The notes: generated by a model from the sequence alone, not told the origin. A stretch of 16,125 nt of DNA from Deltaproteobacteria bacterium (GCA_016194725.1 JACQAW010000225.1:1-16125), one strand, 5' to 3'. Numbered from the stretch's first letter, positions 1-6,450 are shown. Translations and numbers: made by a program.

Positions 1-866
1 AGGTGCGTTGCGAAGCTGTGGCGGAACGCGTGGCAAGCACCCCCTTTGTCGATCTTGCCCGCCTCAATCAGCGCGCGCGCGATGGCGCTGAACTGCTCAA
101 GGGAGATTTGTTTTCCGTGGCAGGTGAGGAATAAAAAATCCGGATCAGTGTGGCCGCCGATGAGCTGCGGCCGGGACTCGGCCAAGTAGCGCTGCACCCA
201 TTGAACGGCTCGCTCGCCAATCGGCACGATCCGCGCCTTTTTGCCCTTGCCCATCACGCGCACCAGGCCCCGCTCGCAATCAATGTCGCGTGTTTTGAGT
301 GCCCGGACCTCGATGCGCCGAATGCCCGACGAGTAGATCACTTCAATGATGGTGCGATCCCGCAGGCCCAGCGGGGCCTCGACGTCGATCTCGGCTAGAA
401 GCCTTTCTATCTCTTCGATGCTGAACACGCTTTTTGGAAGCTTAAACGGCACTCTTGGCATGTCGAGAACGCTCGCCGGGTTTACCGTCGTGAAGCGCTT
501 TCTAATCAGCCACTCAAAAAATACGCGCACGCAGAGAAGTCGCCCGCGCTGGGAGATGACAGAAAGTGGCTTTCCGAATCTAGTTCGGTAGTCGAAGATG
601 TGTCTCTGATAGCCGTCGATGATCCCCGGCGTGACTTCGTGGAGCCGCTCGATGCTTCTGATTTCGCACCATTCAAAAAACTTATCTAAGTGCCACTGCT
701 TGCCCGTGATCGTCACGTCGGAGTAGTGCGTGACCTCAAGCCATTTGTAATACCGATCAGCAAACGAGCGCAGCCTATCGTCATCAACAGCTTCTTTGTC
801 CTCGGCGCTGACCAGCCGTAAGCGCCCCTGACGCTTTCGCACTTGTGCCGCTCTCTGCGCTTTCAT
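1..866 (-). CDS. Tyrosine recombinase / phage integrase (XerC/D-like), 3' end outside window
   Basis: Site-specific DNA recombinase that cuts and rejoins DNA through a covalent 3'-phosphotyrosine. The ATG is at 866 and the frame stays open to base 1, giving 288 residues; the part with the catalytic Tyr lies beyond the left edge. Residues 30-135 read as the SAM-like core-binding domain (RYYKWLEV ... FFEWLIRKRF). Residues 145-288 are the catalytic domain: the first Arg in SSGIRRIEV (about 183), the beta-hairpin Lys in MGKGKKARIVP (about 209) and the HAFRHSFATH box (His279, Arg282, His283). The ATG overlaps the TGA of the upstream gene in an ATGA, so the two were probably translated as a unit. 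Together with the primase-like neighbour this points to an integrated mobile element. Family assignment is firm; which element it mobilises is not visible. Confidence 0.93.
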   Translation of the reverse strand, partial: MKAQRAAQVRKRQGRLRLVSAEDKEAVDDDRLRSFADRYYKWLEVTHYSDVTITGKQWHLDKFFEWCEIRSIERLHEVTPGIIDGYQRHIFDYRTRFGKPLSVISQRGRLLCVRVFFEWLIRKRFTTVNPASVLDMPRVPFKLPKSVFSIEEIERLLAEIDVEAPLGLRDRTIIEVIYSSGIRRIEVRALKTRDIDCERGLVRVMGKGKKARIVPIGERAVQWVQRYLAESRPQLIGGHTDPDFLFLTCHGKQISLEQFSAIARALIEAGKIDKGGACHAFRHSFATH

Positions 867-1912
867 GGCTTATCTCCATCGCCACCGGCTGCGCGCCGGA
901 TAACGGTTTCACCTATCTTTAGGTCAGATGGGCTTTTTTCAGAGTTTTGAGGCCCTAGCGCGGTTTTTCCGCCGGTTTCGGCATCTTTCTCTGAAGACGG
1001 GCCACCACACGACGTTACCGGCATCGCTGACCCCCGGTCGAACCCCGCTCGAAGGGGGATCGAAGGGGGTTCGAACTGCCCTTTTAGGTGCTCGAACTTG
1101 AGGTTTGGGTGCTCGAACTTTGATGCGGCACGGCCATTGCTTCCCAGGGTTTTCGAGTCGGTCAGCCCCATGAGCGCAGGCTTGCCGTCGCCGCCAGCAC
1201 CGTCGTACATCAGCTCGTAAACGAAGCTGCTCCCGCGCTTTCCTCGGTGGGTCAGCACGTATTCCATCTGAACGAGCCTCTGCATGTGCTTTCTCACCTG
1301 GATTTCGCTCCACCCGCAATACTCGCGCACGTGCTTTCGGGTAAAATGGAAGTCGGCGCGCTTAGCACCCTCCTGGCAGTTCTCAGTCACCATGCTGCTC
1401 ACGGCGACGAGAAGCCTGCGCGTCTGCGGTGACAGCTCGTCTAAGCTTCGACCTAAGATTTCATGGAACAGCTCGTTTGCAATCGCCACGTCATTCGGCT
1501 CAACCTCGATGTACTCGATCACCTCCCCCTGGTCGATGACCTCTTTGACCGGGCGTTGGTGCTGATGCAGAAGTGCAATGGAGTCGATCAGCGTCAGATA
1601 TTTTTTGTGATCGCGCCGCATCCGAGTGCGGCTGTCTTGGAACGTGAGCGCCAACGCGTATTGATTGATGACTCGGATCGGCCGCAGCAGTCTTTGGGCG
1701 TTCTGATGGAGCTTTAAGATTCGTGCTTTCTCCTGGCGCGAGAGAAGGCCAGCCAATGTTCGGCCCTCGCGCTGTTTTTCATGGATTGCTCGCGTCTGGC
1801 TGCGGTCCTCGTCAACGGTGAGCACCAGGCAGCGATTCATAAGCTCTTCGTCAAGATCGATGGCCGTGGTCGTGAGCATGGATGAAGAAGCCGCGCGCCG
1901 AACACCAAACAA
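863..1912 (-). pseudogene. C-terminal remnant of an AAA+/primase-type mobile-element protein
   Basis: The frame is open for 349 codons but begins abruptly inside a domain. The first homologous stretch, TTTAIDLDEELMNRCLVLTVDEDR (given here only as the motif TTTAID...LDEEL...NRC), looks like the sensor-1/arginine-finger end of an AAA+ ATPase. No Walker A, Walker B, CHC2 zinc finger or TOPRIM motif precedes it. Residues 150-250 look like a winged-helix DNA-binding segment (SPQTRRLLVAVSSMV, then VREYCGWSEIQVRKHM). The last 100 residues are low-complexity and Ser/Gly/Lys-rich. From memory of the family, full-length relatives are CHC2/TOPRIM primase-helicase proteins encoded next to integrases on mobile elements; that comparison was not run. 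The only starts are a TTG at 1912 and an ATG at 1879. The 3' end overlaps the integrase start by 4 bases (ATGA). Probably non-functional as a primase. Confidence 0.65.
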
Positions 1913-1914
1913 TC

Positions 1915-2055
1915 CTAGTCATCTGGTTTTACTGTGAGCACGGCGGCGAAGTGGGCCGTGAAGGGGACCGCGACAGGATCGAGTCGGTGAAAAATCTGCT
2001 GAAAGCAAGCATCCATCGATGCGTCATGCTTGAGCGTGCGATCTCTGATGGCCAT
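1915..2055 (-). other. Short open frame of unknown nature at the element break
   Basis: Between the truncated primase-like frame and the recombinase remnant there is an open minus-strand frame of about 72 codons, from a stop at 2128-2130 to the TAG at 1915. Its only ATG is at 2055, giving 46 residues beginning MAIRDRTLKHDASM and ending LTVKPDD. The residue mix looks coding (LLAHWAALVAFGG before the ATG), but no ribosome binding site is visible and I do not recognise a family. It could be the tail of a gene whose 5' part was lost at the same rearrangement, or chance. Other frames in 1913-2105 show nothing better. Confidence 0.2.
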
Positions 2056-2105
2056 GCCGCCGAAGGCGACGAGCGCGGCCCAGTGGGCGAGTAAAAAAGA
2101 AGATC

Positions 2106-2278
2106 GACCATGTGAGCATTGAGTCGACTACGATCTACACGCACGTTGCGCGCAAAAAGCTCAAAGAGGTTCACACGGCCAACCACCCGGCGGCAAACCC
2201 CACCCAGGAGCCACAGCCGCAGGGTGCCGTAAAACGACGCCGGACGGCCGCTGCCCAAAAACGGGCAAAAAAAGACTA
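2106..2278 (+). pseudogene. 3' remnant of a second tyrosine recombinase
   Basis: The plus-strand frame ending at the TAA at 2276-2278 reads DHVSIESTTIYTHVARKKL followed by a Lys/Arg/Gln-rich tail. This is the last block of a XerC/D-like recombinase: the His of the LGH motif, about seven residues, then the catalytic Tyr in TTIYTHV. Upstream in the same frame (RPSGRVKKK) there is no recombinase similarity, and there is no start codon with a ribosome binding site, so everything before the final block is gone. It lies on the opposite strand from the integrase at 1-866, so it comes from a second recombinase gene. Typical elements of this kind carry two or more recombinases; that link is inferred. 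Confidence 0.7.
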
Positions 2279-2301
2279 AAGATATTGCCAGATTGCGCCG
2301 A

Positions 2302-2329
2302 TTGACTTGTATCCCATATGGGGTACAAT
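2302..2329 (+). promoter_or_regulatory. Sigma-70-type promoter of the toxin-antitoxin pair
   Basis: TTGACT at 2302-2307 and TACAAT at 2324-2329 are separated by 16 bases. Both are one mismatch from consensus. Transcription would start near 2336, just before the ATG at 2339. The operator palindrome fills the spacer, so a bound repressor would exclude RNA polymerase. Confidence 0.7.
2307..2328. promoter_or_regulatory. Palindromic operator of the toxin-antitoxin operon
   Basis: A 22-base inverted repeat with 10 of 11 base pairs matching; the left arm is TTGTATCCCAT and the right arm ATGGGGTACAA. It is centred between the -35 and -10 boxes and touches both. RelB/DinJ antitoxins and their toxin complexes are known to bind palindromes in their own promoters, so autorepression is the natural reading. 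Binding itself is inferred. Confidence 0.72.
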
Positions 2330-2338
2330 GGAGAAGAT

Positions 2339-2641
2339 ATGGAAAAGCTTACGGAAAAACGCAAGTCGGCCCCTAAGAGCACCGCTAAGAACGCCATGAT
2401 CCGGGCAAGGACGACGACCCGCCTAAAGGATGATGCCGAGCATATCTTCGAGAAGCTGGGACTCAGCTCTACCGAGGCCATCAACATGTTTTACAGCCTA
2501 GTCTGTCTGCACAAGGGCCTTCCCTTTGAGGTCAAAATCCCCAACGAGCTTACGCGCGCGACGTTTGCCAAGACTGATCGTGGCGAAGAAGTCGTTAAGA
2601 GCGGCAGCGCCAACGAAATGTTCAAAAAGCTGGGCCTCTAG
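2339..2641 (+). CDS. RelB/DinJ-family antitoxin
   Basis: Predicted antitoxin that binds and neutralises the adjacent YafQ-like toxin and represses its own operon. From residue 20 the protein reads MIRARTTTRLKDDAEHIFEK, then LGLSSTEAINMFY and GLPFEVKIPN. This matches the RelB/DinJ plan: a short beta strand and helix forming a ribbon-helix-helix DNA-binding part, then a toxin-wrapping tail. I chose the ATG at 2339 because GGAGA at 2330-2334 sits four bases upstream and because it follows the promoter. The more upstream ATG at 2318 lies inside the promoter and operator and would not be transcribed from it. The ATG at 2396 would give a length closer to typical DinJ, without the Lys-rich 19-residue lead. 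The stop is 36 bases before the toxin ATG. Family call is strong; exact start is less sure. Confidence 0.85.
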   Translation: MEKLTEKRKSAPKSTAKNAMIRARTTTRLKDDAEHIFEKLGLSSTEAINMFYSLVCLHKGLPFEVKIPNELTRATFAKTDRGEEVVKSGSANEMFKKLGL

Positions 2642-2665
2642 AAAAAATCTTCTCGCTCCATGATA

Positions 2666-2671
2666 TATAAT
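2666..2671 (+). promoter_or_regulatory. Perfect -10 box TATAAT just upstream of the toxin ATG
   Basis: A consensus TATAAT ends six bases before the ATG at 2678. No convincing -35 box is visible at 16-18 bases upstream (the area is A-rich, then TCTTCTCGC). If active it would start transcription at or very near the A of the ATG, giving a leaderless toxin mRNA independent of the antitoxin promoter. The toxin has no Shine-Dalgarno sequence, which is consistent. It may also be chance. Confidence 0.35.
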
Positions 2672-2677
2672 CTCTAG

Positions 2678-3028
2678 ATGGGCAAGAAGAAGAACAAGAA
2701 GCCGAAAGCCGCAGCAACGCCGCCACCACCACCGGCGCCGTTTACGCCTAGCTATACCAATCAGTTCCAGAAAGACCTGGCGCACATGATCGCGCGCGGA
2801 AAAGACAGAGATAAAATCCGCGAGGTGATGGACCGGCTCATCAACCGACGCCCCCTTGAGGTAAGACACAGCGACCATCCGCTCAAGGGCACCTGGGTTG
2901 GCCGCCGCGACTGCCATGTCGAGGGAGATTGGGTGTTGATCTACAAGCGCGACGACAAGGCCAACGAGATCACCTTCGAGCGCACGGGCATTGGAATCTG
3001 TTTATCCCTGAGAGGACCGCTTCTATAG
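2678..3028 (+). CDS. YafQ/RelE-family mRNA interferase toxin, altered C-terminus
   Basis: Predicted ribosome-dependent mRNA endonuclease, the toxin partner of the upstream antitoxin. Residues 26-105 follow the YafQ plan: YTNQFQKDLAHM, then RHSDHPLKGTWVGRRDCHVE, GDWVLIYK and FERTG. The YafQ residues equivalent to His50, His63, Asp67 and Trp68 are present (in SDHPL, DCHVE, GDW). The family then usually ends in GTHxxLF, which holds the last catalytic His (His87 of YafQ); here the frame reads GIGICLSLRGPLL and that His is missing. The +1 frame at the same place reads NLF, so a small indel may have shifted the frame in the last 15 codons. Residues 1-25 are an unusual Lys- then Pro-rich lead with no family counterpart. 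The ATG at 2678 lacks a ribosome binding site. Toxin activity may be reduced or lost. Confidence 0.85.
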   Translation: MGKKKNKKPKAAATPPPPPAPFTPSYTNQFQKDLAHMIARGKDRDKIREVMDRLINRRPLEVRHSDHPLKGTWVGRRDCHVEGDWVLIYKRDDKANEITFERTGIGICLSLRGPLL

Positions 3029-3098
3029 TCCGTCGGTCGTGAGGAAACTAAGCCCAGATGACATGAGCAAGCGATTTATTGCTTGAGCGCGCGGTAAA

Positions 3099-3116
3099 AC
3101 ATGGCATTCTCCATGT
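3099..3116. repeat. Small inverted repeat before the IS66 remnant
   Basis: Arms ACATGG and CCATGT with a 6-base loop, ending 6 bases before the ATG at 3123. A second weak repeat, CAAGC/GCTTG with an 8-base loop, lies at about 3068-3085 after the toxin gene. Neither has a T-run, so neither is a convincing terminator. Confidence 0.3.
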
Positions 3117-3122
3117 GCCGCC

Positions 3123-3713
3123 ATGAAGATTCCAACCCACGACGAGATAGCGAGAATGGATGCCGATGCCGCGAAGTTGCAGCTGGAGCAGTTTGCCAAG
3201 GTCGCGGCTTCGCTTGTCGACCAGAACCATCGCCAGTCGCGCGTGATCTCGGAGCTATTTAAGAAGATCGCGGTGGGCGACCAGTCGGCGATGTTCTCCA
3301 AAGATGCATTGGCGAAGCTGCAAAACATGCTCTTTGGTGACAGGAGCGAGAAGCTGCCGCCGCTTACCGGCACGCTCGGCGACGCCGTTCAGTACGCGCT
3401 CAATGAATGGGCTGGACTGACCGTATTCCTCACGCACCCGGGCGTGGGGCTCGACAACAATTTGGCTGAGAGAAATCTGCGCGGTCCGGTTGTCGGAAGA
3501 AAAAATCACTATGGTTCCAGATCCAGGCGCGGCGCCGAAGTCACTTCGACGTTCTACACGATCATTGAGACCTGCAAGATGTGCGGAGTCGATCCACGTC
3601 GATTTTTAACCGATGCCGTATACTCGATTCTGAAAAAAGATCCGGTGAAAATGCCGTGGGATTACAAAACCCAGGTCGCTACCCACTTAGCCGACGCGAC
3701 GCCGGCCGCGTAA
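3123..3713 (+). pseudogene. IS66-family transposase with internal in-frame deletion
   Basis: IS66 transposases (TnpC) are DDE enzymes of about 500 residues; this frame has only 196. Residues 1-77 are the N-terminal part, with a helical, coiled-coil-like stretch (AAKLQLEQFAKVAASLVDQ) and the conserved KLQNMLFGDRSEKL. Residues 84-190 are the C-terminal part, with GLDNNLAERNLRGPVVGRKN, TFYTIIETCKMCGVDPRRF and PVKMPWDY. The Glu of NNLAERNLR is the third catalytic acid. The central zinc-binding region and the first two catalytic Asp residues are absent: the sequence passes directly from RSEKL to the C-terminal domain without losing frame. It cannot transpose by itself. Accessory genes tnpA and tnpB are not visible nearby, and I could not assign terminal inverted repeats. 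The clean fusion keeps an open frame, so a short protein could still be made. Confidence 0.85.
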
Positions 3714-3724
3714 TAACAAAGCGT

Positions 3725-3746
3725 CTCAAAAACGGCCGTTTTTGAG
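3725..3746. terminator. Perfect 22-base palindrome; possible bidirectional terminator
   Basis: A perfect palindrome with left half CTCAAAAACGG and right half CCGTTTTTGAG, 11 bases after the IS66 remnant stop. As RNA it could fold as a 9-bp stem with a GGCC loop. The T-run is inside the stem rather than after it, so termination would be weak or atypical. A protein-binding site, for example part of a resolution site, is the alternative. CTCAAAA occurs again at about 3834-3840. Confidence 0.45.
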
Positions 3747-3753
3747 GCAGTTC

Positions 3754-3861
3754 TGTGGATAACCGGCAACTCGCCTGTGTGCAGCTTGAATACGGCGGTG
3801 GATAAGTCTCGAAAGCCGTCTTAAAATCAAAGTCTCAAAACGCCATTGCCATGACGGCAAT
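3754..3861. promoter_or_regulatory. Resolvase upstream region: DnaA-box-like sites and an inverted repeat
   Basis: TGTGGATAA at 3754-3762 is the exact complement of the consensus DnaA box TTATCCACA. GGTGGATAA at 3797-3805 is the same with one change, 43 bases away in the same orientation. ATTGCC/GGCAAT with a 5-base loop lies at 3845-3861, just before the resolvase. Resolvases of the Tn3 type usually have their res sites directly upstream, so this stretch is the natural place for them. Neither DnaA binding nor res function is demonstrated. Confidence 0.35.
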
Positions 3862-3887
3862 TGCGACAACCGGACAAGGAGGTCCAG

Positions 3888-4460
3888 ATGCTCATCGGCT
3901 ACGCTCGCGTATCGACAAACGAACAGAATGTTGCTCTTCAGCGCGACGCACTCACGAAAGCCCGTTGCGAGAAAATATTCACCGACATTGCAAGCGGCGC
4001 GATCGATGAGCGCGCGGGCCTCGCCGAGGCGCTGGGTCACCTGCGTGGTGGCGACACGCTCGTGGTGTGGCGACTTGACCGTCTTGGCAGATCGCTCAAG
4101 CACTTGATCGAGATCGTGACCACGCTCTCTGCGCGCGGAGTTGGGTTCCGGTCACTCACCGAAAACATCGACACCACCACGAGCGGCGGTAAACTCGTCT
4201 TCCACGTCTTTGGCGCCCTGGCCGAGTTCGAGCGCGAAATTATCCGCGAAAGAACGCGAGCCGGGTTAGCTGCCGCCAGGTCACGCGGCCGGCGCGGTGG
4301 CCGTCCCTCGGTCATGGACCCACCAAAATCCGCCGCGGCACGAGCGATGCACACCGATCCGGCCAGATCCGTCGCAGAAATCTGCGGTGCGCTCAAAATC
4401 TCCCGCGCAACCTTCTACCGCCATGTTAAAATCAATAGAAATTATGACGTGGACGGCTGA
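3888..4460 (+). CDS. Serine recombinase (resolvase/invertase family)
   Basis: Small serine recombinase of 190 residues, the usual length for Tn3/gamma-delta type resolvases and DNA invertases. It cuts DNA at paired sites through a 5'-phosphoserine link. The N-terminal catalytic domain has the nucleophile Ser in GYARVST (residue 9) and the Arg cluster in VVWRLDRLGRSLKHL. The family block TSGGKLVFHVFGALAEFER leads into the long E-helix (EREIIRERTRAGLAAARSRG) and the GRRGGRPS hinge. The C-terminal helix-turn-helix is RSVAEICGALKISRATFYRHV. I chose the ATG at 3888 because AAGGAGGT at 3876-3883 sits just upstream; the ATG at 3861 would add nine residues not seen in the family. The gene looks intact. 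It may belong to a transposon of which the rest is lost, or may act on the flanking accessory DNA. Confidence 0.93.
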   Translation: MLIGYARVSTNEQNVALQRDALTKARCEKIFTDIASGAIDERAGLAEALGHLRGGDTLVVWRLDRLGRSLKHLIEIVTTLSARGVGFRSLTENIDTTTSGGKLVFHVFGALAEFEREIIRERTRAGLAAARSRGRRGGRPSVMDPPKSAAARAMHTDPARSVAEICGALKISRATFYRHVKINRNYDVDG

Positions 4461-4497
4461 GTGCTTACGGTTCTTCTCCTCTTAGCTGCTAAAATCT

Positions 4498-5358
4498 ATG
4501 AGAATGTACGCACTTAAACTACAACCCGCGTTAGATGACCGCTTTATGAGCACGGACCCATTTAGAATTACGGATTTGAATCCAAATCTCTTTAAGTACG
4601 CGAACAACAACCCCATGAATACTACAGACCCACTTGGGCTTTTTGAGTGCACAAAAGGCGATATCGCAAAGGGAGCCTATATTGCTCTTCAGGTTGCACT
4701 GCTTGCGTTCATAATAAGGGGGTTAGGGGCAGCCTTATCCACTTCAGCGCTACTAACTGTCGGTGGAATAGCACTCGTCGTCGCGCTCTTTTATCTCGCA
4801 GTAGAGTATTATACGACGGGCAATCTCAATAAAGTTTTTGGTGGTGGTCCAGCTGGAGGCGGAAACTATGCTGGCGGTGGGACGGGCGGGTCGGGTGGCA
4901 CTTCGGGATCAGGCGGTGAGTCCGGAACCGATCCGAATACTGGTGGATGGTATGATGACATCGGCAGTGGTTCGGGCAATTCTGGTGGTGGCGGTGGGTA
5001 CGCCGGTGGCCCAGGCGATGCGGGCGGGGGCGGCGATGGCGGCGGCGGCGGTTACAGCGGTGGGGACGGCGGTGGCGGCGGCGGTGGCGGTTACAGCGGT
5101 GGGGACGGCGGTGGCGGCGGCGGTGGCGGTTACAGCGGTGGGGACGGCGGCGGAGAATATGCCCGGTGCAGTGATGGAGAAGATGATATTGGGCGATTGT
5201 CTTCGTCCCGAACGTTCCAAACAAACTCCAAAGGCCCTCGTCGCGAGGACACCACACCTCTCTTTGCAGAATTGCACAGACTACTGGCTCGATCTCTAAC
5301 GGCTCCCTGGACGGCTAACGGAAGAGGGAATTATGCCACGAAATACGATTCAGCTTGA
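4498..5358 (+). CDS. Orphan Rhs C-terminal fragment with membrane helices and Gly-rich tail
   Basis: Residues 11-48 are the end of an Rhs/YD-repeat core: DDRFMSTDPFRI, then NLFKYANNNPMNTTDPLGL. In Rhs toxins this core end marks the boundary after which the variable C-terminal effector starts. The thousand or more residues of the shell that should precede it are absent, and the frame is closed by a TAG at 4483-4485. After DPLGL, residues 58-106 hold two hydrophobic helices (YIALQVALLAFIIRGLG and LTVGGIALVVALFYLAVEYY). Residues 114-222 are almost pure Gly with Ser, Asp and Tyr, including a 13-residue repeat, followed by a polar tail. The ATG at 4498 has no ribosome binding site. It may be silent until recombined with a full rhs gene, as known for orphan rhs-CT cassettes, or may be a relic. 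No catalytic toxin motif is recognised. The 3' end overlaps the next gene by 26 bases. Confidence 0.7.
   Translation: MRMYALKLQPALDDRFMSTDPFRITDLNPNLFKYANNNPMNTTDPLGLFECTKGDIAKGAYIALQVALLAFIIRGLGAALSTSALLTVGGIALVVALFYLAVEYYTTGNLNKVFGGGPAGGGNYAGGGTGGSGGTSGSGGESGTDPNTGGWYDDIGSGSGNSGGGGGYAGGPGDAGGGGDGGGGGYSGGDGGGGGGGGYSGGDGGGGGGGGYSGGDGGGEYARCSDGEDDIGRLSSSRTFQTNSKGPRREDTTPLFAELHRLLARSLTAPWTANGRGNYATKYDSA
5052..5153 (+). repeat. 39-base tandem repeat in the Gly-rich tail
   Basis: The unit starts TTACAGCGGTGGGGACGG and encodes YSGGDGGGGGGGG. Two copies (5052-5090 and 5091-5129) are identical and a third partial copy runs from 5130 to about 5153. The 13-codon period keeps the frame. Identity at silent positions points to recent duplication or slippage. 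Confidence 0.85.
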
Positions 5359-6214
5359 GCTGCATTTGGAATACTTCTGGCCTATCGTTACATGGGTATT
5401 GCCTGCAGGGCTATCTTTGCTGCCCGTTGCTTGGGCGCTTGCGGGTTTTCCTGCGAGTGTTCTGTTTGTCCTCGCCTTGGTCACGTTTGGCGCTTTCTGT
5501 GCGCGTTTTGGTCAAACGGTAGTGCTGGACGATAATGGAATTTCGATCCGTGCTCTCTTTTTCAAACCAAAAATGGCCTCTTGGACTGATATTAACTCGG
5601 CAGAGCTCCTCACCAGCTATCTCCGTCCTTACGGCATAATATTGAACCTTCGATCTGGCAATCGTGTCTACATTTCAACCGCATTTAACCACTACAAAGC
5701 AGCTGCACACCATCTTGCCGAAAAGGGTCTGCTACAAAAATCGCTAAATAATGCGGTATTAGAAAAGCAGCGTTTTTGGTTTGTTCTTCAGTTTTATGTT
5801 CTTCTCGGCGCCGTGATCACAAGTCTTATCCTGCACGTTTTCTATGACAATACCAAAGTATTGTTTCTCGCTGTTCACAATGATTGCAAAGCACTTGTGC
5901 CGATTCTTGAGAAGATTGGAGTAGCAACCCAGGGAGACGACGGCATAAATGTGCTGATGGTGGCTGCGGCAGAGAACAAATTGGCTATTCAGCGCCACCT
6001 TTTAAGCACGAACTACGACGTGAATGCCAAAAGTAAGGCGGGGATGACAGCACTTATGTATAGTTCGCAACGTGGGTACTTGGAAATGACGAGTCTGCTT
6101 CTGGATCATGGTGCTTTCGACAAAATTAGGCGTCCGGATGGCAAGACCGCCTACGATCTCGCAATCGAAAGCGGAAATTCTTCGGTTGCTGCGCTTCTGC
6201 TGAAGAAAAGATGA
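5333..6214 (+). CDS. Membrane protein with PH-like and ankyrin-repeat domains; candidate immunity protein
   Basis: A 293-residue protein. Residues 14-38 and 40-58 are two adjacent membrane helices, followed by a short cytosolic beta-rich region (about 60-120) resembling bacterial PH-type domains (VVLDDNGISIRALFFKPK, ASWTDINSAELL). A third helix is at 148-171. From about 174 to the end are three to four ankyrin repeats (INVLMVAAAENKLAIQRHLL, KAGMTALMYSSQRGYLEMTS, GKTAYDLAIESGNSSVAALL). AGAGGG at 5323-5328 sits four bases before the ATG. The 26-base overlap with the Rhs fragment implies coupled expression. In Rhs and CDI loci the gene directly after the toxin tail encodes immunity, and a membrane-anchored immunity protein would suit a toxin tail with membrane helices; this role is inferred from position only. 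The gene is more AT-rich than its downstream neighbours. Confidence 0.72.
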   Translation: MPRNTIQLELHLEYFWPIVTWVLPAGLSLLPVAWALAGFPASVLFVLALVTFGAFCARFGQTVVLDDNGISIRALFFKPKMASWTDINSAELLTSYLRPYGIILNLRSGNRVYISTAFNHYKAAAHHLAEKGLLQKSLNNAVLEKQRFWFVLQFYVLLGAVITSLILHVFYDNTKVLFLAVHNDCKALVPILEKIGVATQGDDGINVLMVAAAENKLAIQRHLLSTNYDVNAKSKAGMTALMYSSQRGYLEMTSLLLDHGAFDKIRRPDGKTAYDLAIESGNSSVAALLLKKR

Positions 6215-6450
6215 GAATTTCGGGTTTGTCAGGCAATAGGAAGTCTCAAGCTCAATGCCGCAGTCACACCAAAAACATTTGATTTCGAGGTGTCTGCTTC
6301 GCCGCCGAATGCGCGCTGTTTTGCGCGGCTCTCCGGGCCTCATTTTAAGTGAGATTTCGGGGCAGCTCAATTTCGAATATTCGGTCTATTTCCCAAGTCG
6401 CGTGGAAGTTCGAAGAAAGATTGACGGACCCGGAATAGAAGGAGAATCGA
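6215..6450. other. Gene-free stretch at the edge of the accessory region
   Basis: No gene with a start and ribosome binding site is visible in these 236 bases. One plus-strand frame reads LNAAVTPKTFDFEVSASPP and on to a TGA near 6352, without a start, and could be a gene fragment. A GC-rich hairpin CGCGC/GCGCG lies at about 6312-6328 with no T-run. The stretch marks the change to the GC-rich downstream region. Confidence 0.4.

Noticed and set aside
150..591. Plus-strand short frames in the first 600 bases
   Set aside because: They are antisense to the integrase, which has all visible catalytic residues in order.
5040..5156. Repeat array considered as CRISPR
   Set aside because: Units are directly abutting without spacers, in frame, and encode a Gly-rich peptide.
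4826..5257. His/Arg-rich minus-strand frame with repeats opposite the Gly-rich tail
   Set aside because: Its repeats are just the complement of the GGC/GGT-rich tandem repeat; no start signal.
6300..6335. GC-rich hairpin as a terminator after the ankyrin gene
   Set aside because: Stem of only 5 bp and no T-run after it.
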